Positions 6,376-11,692 of a stretch of 11,692 nt of DNA are shown piece by piece. Source of the DNA: Candidatus Sumerlaeota bacterium. GTDB taxonomy: Bacteria; Sumerlaeota; Sumerlaeia; MVZB01; JAJFLK01. Numbering within the stretch: the stretch's first letter is position 1; each line of letters begins with the position of its first letter. A program made the translations under genes and the position numbers. Where the stretch lies: the NCBI GenBank assembly GCA_021772735.1, contig JAJFLK010000159.1, positions 1 to 11,692 of the forward strand, written 5' to 3'. The notes beneath the pieces are model-generated. The model searched no databases. It was not told the DNA's origin and saw nothing but the letters and a program-made list of their open reading frames with translations.

Positions 6376-8712
6376 CTACCGCGCGTCGAATCGAATTTCA
6401 ATTCTCTGCTCTTCGTGCGTTCGATCAATCATCGCTTCAATCGAGCCTTCGCCATTCACATGGTGGCCCGTCTGAGATTTCCGCCTGTCGAGCTTGATGT
6501 CGACGACCGTTCGGCCCGGCCCGTGAATCCGAATCAGCCATGTCGCTGCAGCCGGGCGATACGTCCCCTCAGGCTTCGAGATACAAAGCCGCAGTGTATC
6601 TCCGTCATCGCCGCCCGTGAATTGCGTCCGGCACTCGGCGCCGCTCTCGAACTCGAATGAACTTCCATCGTCTTCAACGAGGCACCCGGCGAGCGAATCT
6701 CCGGGCCAGACATCCAGGATGACGACCTCGGGTTCGGGCTCTTTGGTGTGCTGGCGCAGGGGGTGCATGGGAATCACGGCCCCGGCGCGGATGTAGATCG
6801 GCGGCCGGCCCGCGCGTGCATCGGCCAGAACCCACTGTCCGCCTTCGCACGATTGCCCGCTCCAGAAGTGATACCAACGGCCCTCGGGCAGATAGACGGC
6901 GCGTGAGGCGCTAGCCGGAGAGAGAACCGGGGCGACGAGCCAATCGCGCCCGAGAAGAAACTGATCGCCGATCGAATGGCATTCGGCCTCGTCCGGGTAT
7001 TGGAGCATCAGCGGACGATTGACCGGCATGCCGGTCTGGGAGGCCTCGACGAAAAGCGTATAGATGTAGGGCAGGAGCCGATATCGCAGTTCGAGCATTT
7101 CGCGCGCGATGCGCTCGGCCTCGGCTCCGAAAACCCAGGGCTCGTGATCTCCCGTATCGATCGCCGTGTGCGCGCGGCAGAAGGGCTGGAAAACGCCCCA
7201 CTCGATCCAGCGCGTGAACAGCTCGGGTGTGGCATCCTGCGCGAAGCCGCCGATATCGCAGCCGACAAAGGCGACGCCGGAGAGGCCCATATTGAGATTG
7301 AGCGCGATATCGAGCGGCATGCAGGTGAACGCCGAACGGTTGTCGCCGGTCCAGACCGCGCTGTATCGCTGGATGCCCGCCCAGCCCGAACGAGTCAGGC
7401 AGAACGGCCGAGTTTGGGGACGGTGTGCGAGTTGACCCTCGCGGCTCGCGCGCGCCATGGACTGGCCGTAGACATTGTGGATCTCTCCGTGCTTGCGCCC
7501 TCGGCCCTCGTCGTGTTGAAGGACATCGAGCGGAACTTCACGGTCCAATTCCTCGTCGAAAATCGCCGGCTCGTTCATGTCGTTCCAGATCCCCGTGACG
7601 CCGGGCTCCAGCAGCGCGCGCGATTGCATCTCTCCCCATTTGGCCCGGACGGCGGGGTTCGTGAAATCCGGAAGCATCGACGCGCCGGACCAGACGTGGA
7701 TGACGAGGTTACTGCCGTCCGCAGAGCGCATGAAAAAATTCGGGGTCGCAAGGGCTTCCTCGCGGGCGGGGTAGTCGGCGTCGGCGATGGCGGGATCGAC
7801 GATGGTGATCGTGGAGAAGCCATCGGCGGCGAGGTCGGTCATGAGCCCGGCGGGATCGGGGAAGTTCTTCGGCTCCCAACTGAAGACTCGGAAGCGATCC
7901 ATATAATGGATGTCCAGATAGATCACGTCGCACGGGATCTCCCGAGCGCGCAGTTCGGCCGCGACCTCGCGCACCCGCGCCTCGGTCGTATATGAATAGC
8001 GGCACATCTGGAACCCCAACGCCCAGAGCGGAGGGCGCGGGGTCCTGCCCGTCAGAGCCGTGTATTGCCGCAGAACCTCGGCCGGCGTCGCCTCAAAGAA
8101 GAGCCAGAGCCGGAACTCCCCGCCCGTGGATTCTATGGAAAGCTTTTCGGGATCGGGACGACCGGCGCGCACATGGCACTCGCCGGGATTATCCAGGAAG
8201 AACCCGTGCGGCGCGCTGTCCGGCTCGTGAGCGATGCCGAAGGGGATGTTGCAGTAATACTGCCGGAATGGCTGATGGATGAAATCGTCGGTGTTCCAGA
8301 AGCGATAAATGCCCGGGACGCGATTGAAGGTCTCGCCGTGCTCACCGAGGCCAAAGATGCCCTCGGAAGGCCCGAGCGGGCGATCCAGGGCAATCGTCTC
8401 GCCAACGATCCGGAGCCCCGGCGACCTGCTCTCATATCGAATTGCGCCGTCGAGATCGGTAACCTGAAGGCCGAACGGCGCGGTCGTGAGTCGGACGACA
8501 ACGGATTCGGTCCGGGCCTCGACCGTGCCATCCTCGTCGTGGCGAACTGAACATTCAAATTCCGGCCACTCCTCGCGGACGACGGCATAGCTGGTTTCAA
8601 TGCCGAGAGCAGAGGCTGCCGTGGCTCGCAGGCGCAGCGTCGCCGGGCCTGCAAGCTCCAGCGCGAGATACCCGCCTCGGGGCAGGGGGGATTCGAAAAC
8701 GGTATGGAACAT
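6376..8712 (-). CDS. Glycoside hydrolase family 31, alpha-glucosidase type
   Basis: A 778-residue GH31 enzyme that hydrolyses terminal alpha-linked glucosides (or related sugars) with retention. An N-terminal beta-sandwich (about 1-220) includes GLGEHGETFNRVPG and YRFWNTD. The (beta/alpha)8 barrel contains YLDIHYMDRFRVFSW (265-279), the nucleophile D378 in GIWNDMNEP, R441 in TRSGWAGIQRY, the likely acid/base D457 in VWTGDNRSAF, and FCRAH (511-515). C-terminal beta domains follow. The WNDMNEP form fits alpha-glucosidases better than YicI-type alpha-xylosidases. No signal peptide is seen, so it is probably cytoplasmic and acts on imported oligosaccharides. ATG 8710-8712 is well supported because an in-frame stop lies 10 codons upstream. 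No Shine-Dalgarno sequence is present. The gene follows the XylR-type regulator on the same strand after 97 bp. Exact substrate uncertain. Confidence 0.93.
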   Translation of the reverse strand: MFHTVFESPLPRGGYLALELAGPATLRLRATAASALGIETSYAVVREEWPEFECSVRHDEDGTVEARTESVVVRLTTAPFGLQVTDLDGAIRYESRSPGLRIVGETIALDRPLGPSEGIFGLGEHGETFNRVPGIYRFWNTDDFIHQPFRQYYCNIPFGIAHEPDSAPHGFFLDNPGECHVRAGRPDPEKLSIESTGGEFRLWLFFEATPAEVLRQYTALTGRTPRPPLWALGFQMCRYSYTTEARVREVAAELRAREIPCDVIYLDIHYMDRFRVFSWEPKNFPDPAGLMTDLAADGFSTITIVDPAIADADYPAREEALATPNFFMRSADGSNLVIHVWSGASMLPDFTNPAVRAKWGEMQSRALLEPGVTGIWNDMNEPAIFDEELDREVPLDVLQHDEGRGRKHGEIHNVYGQSMARASREGQLAHRPQTRPFCLTRSGWAGIQRYSAVWTGDNRSAFTCMPLDIALNLNMGLSGVAFVGCDIGGFAQDATPELFTRWIEWGVFQPFCRAHTAIDTGDHEPWVFGAEAERIAREMLELRYRLLPYIYTLFVEASQTGMPVNRPLMLQYPDEAECHSIGDQFLLGRDWLVAPVLSPASASRAVYLPEGRWYHFWSGQSCEGGQWVLADARAGRPPIYIRAGAVIPMHPLRQHTKEPEPEVVILDVWPGDSLAGCLVEDDGSSFEFESGAECRTQFTGGDDGDTLRLCISKPEGTYRPAAATWLIRIHGPGRTVVDIKLDRRKSQTGHHVNGEGSIEAMIDRTHEEQRIEIRFDAR

Positions 8713-8745
8713 TGAATTGAGTGACTCGGGACGCGTTGCTTAATG

Positions 8746-8809
8746 GCGGCTCGGAGCCGCACCCATGATTCGGGCCGCGTCGTGTGATTTCGGATGGCCG
8801 CTCGGCGGC
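8746..8809 (-). other. Two GC-rich hairpins in the regulator-GH31 gap
   Basis: Immediately after the regulator stop is a short hairpin (GCCGC-CGA-GCGGC on the minus strand, 8797-8809). A second odd palindrome (arms GCGGCTC and GAGCCGC) lies at 8746-8760, just ahead of GH31. Neither has a T-run. Both carry the same 8-mer GAGCCGCC, so mutually exclusive pairing is possible. They could be processing or stability elements that set the ratio of regulator to enzyme. This role is an inference. Confidence 0.35.
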
Positions 8810-9991
8810 TCAGAACCGGTGATGACGGCGCCAGGCGCCAGGCGCCATGCCGGTTGTAGCGGTGAAGATATTTGAGAAATACGTCGCGCGGCGGAAGCCC
8901 GACACCTTGGCGATCTCCTCCAGAGGAAGAACCGTATCGAGCAGGAGGGCCTTGGCGCGCTTCATCCGGCGCTTGCGAATCTCATTGTTAATCGTGTTCT
9001 TGAGCCTCTTGCGGAAGCGATGCTCGAGATTGGAACGCGAGATGCCCGAGGCTTTGACGACGTCTGAGATTCCGATGGGATCGGCGAGATGATCGCGGAT
9101 GAACAACAGCGCCCGGGCGATCGAAGGATCGTCCACGGCGAGGATATCGGTCGACATCCGGGTCACGATGCCCTTGGGCGAGACGATGACCTGCGGATTA
9201 TCGAGCGTCTTCTTCAAAAGCATTTGATCGAGCAGTGCCGCCGCCTGGTAGCCCACGCGCTCCGTGTTCTGCTCGACGCTCGAAAGCGAGGGGATCTGCG
9301 AATCGCAGATCATGACATTGTTGTCGACGCCCAAAATCGCAACTTCGTTCGGGATTTCCGCGCCAAGCGCCTGGCAGGCGTCAAGCACGTGAAGGGCACG
9401 TGAATCATTCGCGCCCAAGATGCCGACGGGTCTGGGAAGAGACTTGACCCAATCCTGCATCCGACGAGCCGTCTTGCCGTCCCGAACCGGGTCGATCCCG
9501 TCGCCGAATTCATATTCGAAAGACGAGACCGGGATGTCGTGAGTTGCCGCGACGCTTCTGAACCCCTTGCCGCGCTGCTTCTCCCACAGATAATTCTCTG
9601 AACCGCAGTAACCGAAGCTCGAAAAGCCGCGTTCGATGAAGTGGTTCGCTGCCATCCGGCCGATCTCTTCGTCATCGCTCAACGCGCACGGGAAGCTCGG
9701 ATCGTCTGCGACGTTTGCGATACTGACCGCCGGGATGCCGAGCTCCCGGACTTGATCCAGTTTCTCATCGCTGCCGTGCAGGAATATCAACCCGTCCGCC
9801 CCGAGATCCTTCAGGTCTTCGAGACGATTGAACTGCCGCGTCAGCGAGAATGTATGGACGTTGAACATCATGCGCCACCAGGTGTGCTCGCGGGCATAGC
9901 GGAGCACGCCGTGGTAGGCACGAATTCGATAGTTCTCGAAGAACGAAGTCTCGACCATGTCGAGCGCGATTTTCTTGACCCTGCGAGGCAT
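8810..9991 (-). CDS. XylR-family transcriptional regulator (periplasmic-binding-like sensor + AraC HTH)
   Basis: A 393-residue DNA-binding regulator with the architecture and almost the exact length of E. coli XylR. Residues about 5-280 form a LacI/PBP1-like sugar-sensing domain, with GILGANDSRALHVLDAC (190-206), EVAILGVDNN (216-225) and SLSSVEQNTERVGYQAAALL (235-254). A typical linker, RMSTDILAVDDP, follows. Residues about 290-393 are an AraC-type double helix-turn-helix, with ISDVVKASGISRSNLEHRF (308-326) and EEIAKVSGFRRATYFSNIF (358-376). The start ATG 9989-9991 is preferred over an extension to 10195 because the longer N-terminus is not XylR-like and covers the candidate promoter and operator. 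Only a weak GGTGG precedes the start. In such regulators sugar binding usually turns on neighbouring catabolic genes. The adjacent GH31 points to an alpha-glucoside signal rather than xylose, though this is inferred. Confidence 0.92.
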   Translation of the reverse strand: MPRRVKKIALDMVETSFFENYRIRAYHGVLRYAREHTWWRMMFNVHTFSLTRQFNRLEDLKDLGADGLIFLHGSDEKLDQVRELGIPAVSIANVADDPSFPCALSDDEEIGRMAANHFIERGFSSFGYCGSENYLWEKQRGKGFRSVAATHDIPVSSFEYEFGDGIDPVRDGKTARRMQDWVKSLPRPVGILGANDSRALHVLDACQALGAEIPNEVAILGVDNNVMICDSQIPSLSSVEQNTERVGYQAAALLDQMLLKKTLDNPQVIVSPKGIVTRMSTDILAVDDPSIARALLFIRDHLADPIGISDVVKASGISRSNLEHRFRKRLKNTINNEIRKRRMKRAKALLLDTVLPLEEIAKVSGFRRATYFSNIFTATTGMAPGAWRRHHRF

Positions 9992-10063
9992 GGCACCACC
10001 AAACGACGTGTGTGGGAAATCGCCCAATATATGTCGGGCAAAACAGTCTCTATACGCTTGGAG

Positions 10064-10092
10064 ATTATGGACTTCGAGCGAGGGTGATGCAA
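10064..10092 (-). promoter_or_regulatory. Candidate promoter of the regulator-GH31 operon
   Basis: On the minus strand, TTGCAT (10087-10092) and CATAAT (10064-10069) are separated by 17 bp. This predicts transcription from about 10057 and a leader of roughly 66 nt. The -35 matches the consensus only in TTG. The direct repeat at 10108-10135 lies just upstream, the usual place for an activator of the AraC type. Confidence 0.45.
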
Positions 10093-10107
10093 GCAAAAAG
10101 TTGGATA

Positions 10108-10135
10108 TCGTAATAAAAAAGGCTATTTTCGTAAT
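10108..10135. promoter_or_regulatory. Direct repeat TCGTAAT x2 at 21-bp spacing, operator candidate
   Basis: Two identical 7-mers, TCGTAAT, lie at 10108-10114 and 10129-10135, exactly 21 bp apart (two helical turns). Tandem half-sites at this spacing are the known operator arrangement for AraC/XylR proteins, which bind as dimers with two HTH units each. The site lies between the minus-strand promoter of the XylR-type gene and the plus-strand promoter of the pilin, touching the -35 of the latter. The 7-mer is short and the region AT-rich, so chance is possible. Confidence 0.45.
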
Positions 10136-10162
10136 TGCCCCCGAATCACATCGTGCTATAAA
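10135..10162 (+). promoter_or_regulatory. Candidate promoter of the pseudopilin gene
   Basis: TTGCCC (10135-10140) and TATAAA (10157-10162) with a 16-bp spacer give a plausible sigma-70-type promoter. The predicted start near 10169 leaves a leader of about 170 nt before ATG 10342, unusually long for a simple structural gene. Confidence 0.4.
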
Positions 10163-10168
10163 TGTCCA

Positions 10169-10341
10169 GCATAGAGTAAGGCTTCGACCCGGCATCGATG
10201 GGTGAACTGATCCGCCCCGGGCGGATCACGGGGAGTAACGGAGCGAGGTGAGCGCCGATCTTTGGGCGTCCAGACGAGCGAGATTGGCGAGGGGTTTTCG
10301 TTTTACCTATTTCATTCCATTTTTTTCGAGAGGTTGGGTCA
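10169..10341 (+). other. Long leader of the pseudopilin gene with a 21-bp odd palindrome
   Basis: The presumed untranslated leader contains a perfect palindrome with 10-bp arms and a 1-nt centre (10208-10228, arms TGATCCGCCC and GGGCGGATCA). After it come a purine-rich GGGGAGTA stretch (10230-10237) and a possible GCGCC/GGCGT hairpin (10252-10269), then a T-rich run ending in seven Ts. The SD-like GAGAGG (10328-10333) lies 8 nt before the ATG. No known riboswitch class can be assigned by eye. The palindrome is not followed by Ts, so it does not look like a terminator. No gene was seen in this stretch. Confidence 0.4.
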
Positions 10342-11034
10342 ATGATTACAGAAGGAAGAGAAAGCAAGATCAGGCGAGGGTTCACCTTGATCGAGCTGCT
10401 GATTGTGGTGGCGATCATCGCAATTCTGGCAGCGATCGCGGTGCCGAACTTTCTGGAGGCTCAGATGCGGGCGAAGATATCCCGTGCATCGGCCGACATG
10501 CGGAGCATCAGGACGGCGGTCGAGAGCTATCGCGTCGATTACACCGCCTATTTCGAGACCGATACGGGCGAGGAAGACTCAAGGCTGCTAGGAGTGGGAA
10601 TGATCCGTCTGACGACGCCGATCTCCTATATGACCTCGATCCCGATCTCGCCGTTCGATGAATTTAACATGGGAGCTCCGGCGGGATCCCCCAAGAACGC
10701 GAACAAAGAGAGGATCTATCTGTGGGTCAGCGCGTATCTTCCCGATGCGGCCGATGCCATTACGCTGGGCATCCAGGACACCTCTCCTCAAGATGGCCTC
10801 GACGACAACTATAACACCGACCGCGCGGCATATTTGGGTTACGGCGTTCCGGCGCTGAATATCGCCGAACGTTCCAAGGGGTATTGGATGCTCAAAAGTG
10901 TCGGGCCGGATGCGGACGACGACCGCAGCACGTTGGGCGCGAACGCTCGGGTTTACGACCCCACTAATGGAACCGTTTCATTGGGCGATCTGGTTGTGTT
11001 CAGCGACATCTCCGGCCTGGTCGGTCAGAGGTAG
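10342..11034 (+). CDS. Type IV pilin / type II secretion pseudopilin-like protein
   Basis: A 230-residue precursor with a class III (prepilin) signal. The leader MITEGRESKIRRG is followed by the cleavage site G13/F14 and the hydrophobic FTLIELLIVVAIIAILAAIA helix. The conserved Glu is at mature position 5 (E18), needed for methylation and assembly. PNFLEAQMRAKISRA and a long helix follow. The C-terminal half is a globular domain with YWMLKSVGPDADDD (185-198), similar to the SxGPD segment of GspG-like pseudopilins. It would be processed by a prepilin peptidase at the inner membrane and could build a short fibre for secretion, adhesion or transport. GAGAGG gives the ribosome site for ATG 10342. 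No secretion or pilus machinery genes are in the window, so this is a stand-alone pilin. A secreted protein gene follows on the same strand after 158 bp. Confidence 0.9.
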   Translation: MITEGRESKIRRGFTLIELLIVVAIIAILAAIAVPNFLEAQMRAKISRASADMRSIRTAVESYRVDYTAYFETDTGEEDSRLLGVGMIRLTTPISYMTSIPISPFDEFNMGAPAGSPKNANKERIYLWVSAYLPDAADAITLGIQDTSPQDGLDDNYNTDRAAYLGYGVPALNIAERSKGYWMLKSVGPDADDDRSTLGANARVYDPTNGTVSLGDLVVFSDISGLVGQR

Positions 11035-11192
11035 AAGTTTCGAGGATAAGGGGGCTTTGCTGGGACGGAAAGAAAAGCCGGGGGGCAGGGCTTTCCCGGA
11101 TAAGCGGATAAGGGCAAATCGGCACGAATCACGCCGAGGAGGCCCGAATCCACAAATGAAGACCAAATCAAGGAGAACAAAGGAGAGCATTC
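11035..11192 (+). other. Spacer with repeated GGATAAG and alternative hairpins
   Basis: GGATAAG occurs three times (11044-11050, 11098-11104 and 11106-11112, the last two as a tandem CGGATAAG). AAAGCC (11074-11079) can pair with GGCTTT upstream (11053-11058) or downstream (11089-11094), giving two mutually exclusive hairpins. Two A/G-rich ribosome-site-like copies, AAGGAG (11170-11175) and AAAGGAG (11179-11185), precede the next gene. Neither hairpin has a proper T-run, so a terminator is not supported. Confidence 0.35.
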
Positions 11193-11692
11193 ATGAGATT
11201 CAAATTTGTATCATTGCTTCTGGCAGGCGCGGTCGCTTTGGCGGCTTCGAGTGCGCAGGCGCAGAACACCTTCCAGGGTGTGGACATTTTCGCGACGGGC
11301 GATGGGCCCGCGATCGAGCCGGGCGCATTTTCACCCGGCGACCCTGCCAACCAGTTGCTGGACGACGGGACTGGCGGCGACGCCACGGCGAGCGACGGCA
11401 TTTACAGCCGGAGCATCGTAGCCGGTGGTGGCGATGGCGCCGCACGTCAGCAGTGGAAAGTCGCCTCGACCGGATTTTCGCCCGTTTCCTATCCCGGCGG
11501 AACCGACAACTCGTGGACGGTGACGACCAATGCCGCTTCCATGGACTTCTTCTTTAACACGAACACGCAGGGCGACGGATTCGTTCCCGATCCCGATGGT
11601 TCGACGGTCTTGGGTTTCCTCTACACGGTTCCCTCGCCGGTCCTCGGGACCGATACCGTCGCGGTCGTCGGTGGCTTCAATGGTCAGCTCGG
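11193..11692 (+). CDS. Secreted protein with possible carbohydrate-binding fold, N-terminal part
   Basis: An open frame from ATG 11193 to the window end with no stop (166 full codons). A clear Sec signal peptide is present: MRFKFVSLLLAGAVALAASS, with likely cleavage after AQA (A23). AAAGGAG lies 7 nt upstream, the best ribosome site in the window. The mature part is Gly/Asp/Thr-rich and beta-prone. It contains LLDDGTGGDATASDGIYS (55-72), a 'DDG..GD..A.DGIY' pattern I associate with extracellular beta-sandwich proteins, and VAVVGGFNG (156-164), similar to the 'VVGxFNGW' strand of starch-binding CBM20/CBM48-like or SusE-like domains. That link is tentative. It lies on the same strand as the pseudopilin and may be its export cargo, or simply a neighbour. 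Its C-terminus and full domain content lie beyond the window. Confidence 0.85.
   Translation, partial: MRFKFVSLLLAGAVALAASSAQAQNTFQGVDIFATGDGPAIEPGAFSPGDPANQLLDDGTGGDATASDGIYSRSIVAGGGDGAARQQWKVASTGFSPVSYPGGTDNSWTVTTNAASMDFFFNTNTQGDGFVPDPDGSTVLGFLYTVPSPVLGTDTVAVVGGFNGQL

Noticed and set aside
6976..8550. Plus-strand open frames opposite GH31 (6976-7995, 8065-8550)
   Set aside because: They lie fully antisense to a well-supported GH31 gene and their translations show no family features.
9992..10195. 68-codon N-terminal extension of the XylR-type regulator
   Set aside because: It is not XylR-like, covers the candidate promoter and repeat, and the protein from ATG 9991 already matches the family length.
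10169..10341. c-di-GMP (GEMM), cobalamin, ydaO or fluoride riboswitch ahead of the pilin
   Set aside because: The conserved bases of these classes could not be matched by eye; only the isolated GGGGAGTA recalls another class.
1..11692. tRNA, rRNA, CRISPR array or defence system
   Set aside because: No cloverleaf-like sequence, regularly spaced repeats or defence protein motifs were seen.

Overview
The window is about 11.7 kb of GC-rich bacterial DNA, probably from a Gram-negative, uncultured-type lineage. Three things suggest a Sumerlaeota/Hydrogenedentes/Planctomycetes-like background: a pseudopilin with a very conserved GFTLIELL...PNFLEAQ N-terminus, a XylR-type LacI/AraC hybrid regulator, and a mix of genes with and without Shine-Dalgarno sequences. 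This assignment is an inference from protein style, not a measured placement.

Layout. (1) Positions 1-198 (minus) hold the N-terminus of argC (arginine biosynthesis), cut by the window edge. (2) Positions 199-367 are an AT-rich intergenic stretch holding a perfect 25-bp inverted repeat that looks like a REP/MITE-type insertion. (3) Positions 368-3689 (minus) hold a two-gene unit, a PP2C-type Ser/Thr phosphatase followed, with an 11-bp overlap, by a membrane-anchored TPR plus M1-like metallopeptidase fusion. The peptidase has a complete zinc site, but its spacing is atypical and its exopeptidase motif is altered. (4) Positions 3690-3943 form a divergent regulatory region with a GTGA-N6-TCAC dyad. 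(5) Positions 3944-6323 (plus) hold a MoxR AAA+ ATPase and a DUF58 protein in a 17-bp overlap, a minimal MoxR-DUF58 chaperone-type operon. (6) Positions 6376-9991 (minus) hold a XylR-family regulator followed by a GH31 alpha-glucosidase-type enzyme, probably an operon for alpha-glucoside use. (7) Positions 9992-10341 are a divergent control region with promoters on both strands, a 21-bp-spaced direct repeat suited to an AraC-type regulator, and a long, possibly structured leader. (8) Positions 10342-11034 (plus) hold a type IV pilin/T2SS pseudopilin-like protein. (9) From 11193 to the window end (plus) is the start of a secreted protein with a signal peptide and a possible carbohydrate-binding beta-sandwich fold.

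Working together, the right half reads as a carbohydrate-responsive locus: a sugar-sensing regulator, a cytoplasmic GH31 enzyme, a pseudopilin and a secreted possibly glycan-binding protein. The middle pairs a phosphatase/peptidase unit with a divergent MoxR/DUF58 unit, which suggests cell-envelope or protein quality control, but no substrate can be read from the sequence. No RNA genes, CRISPR arrays or complete transposase genes were seen.
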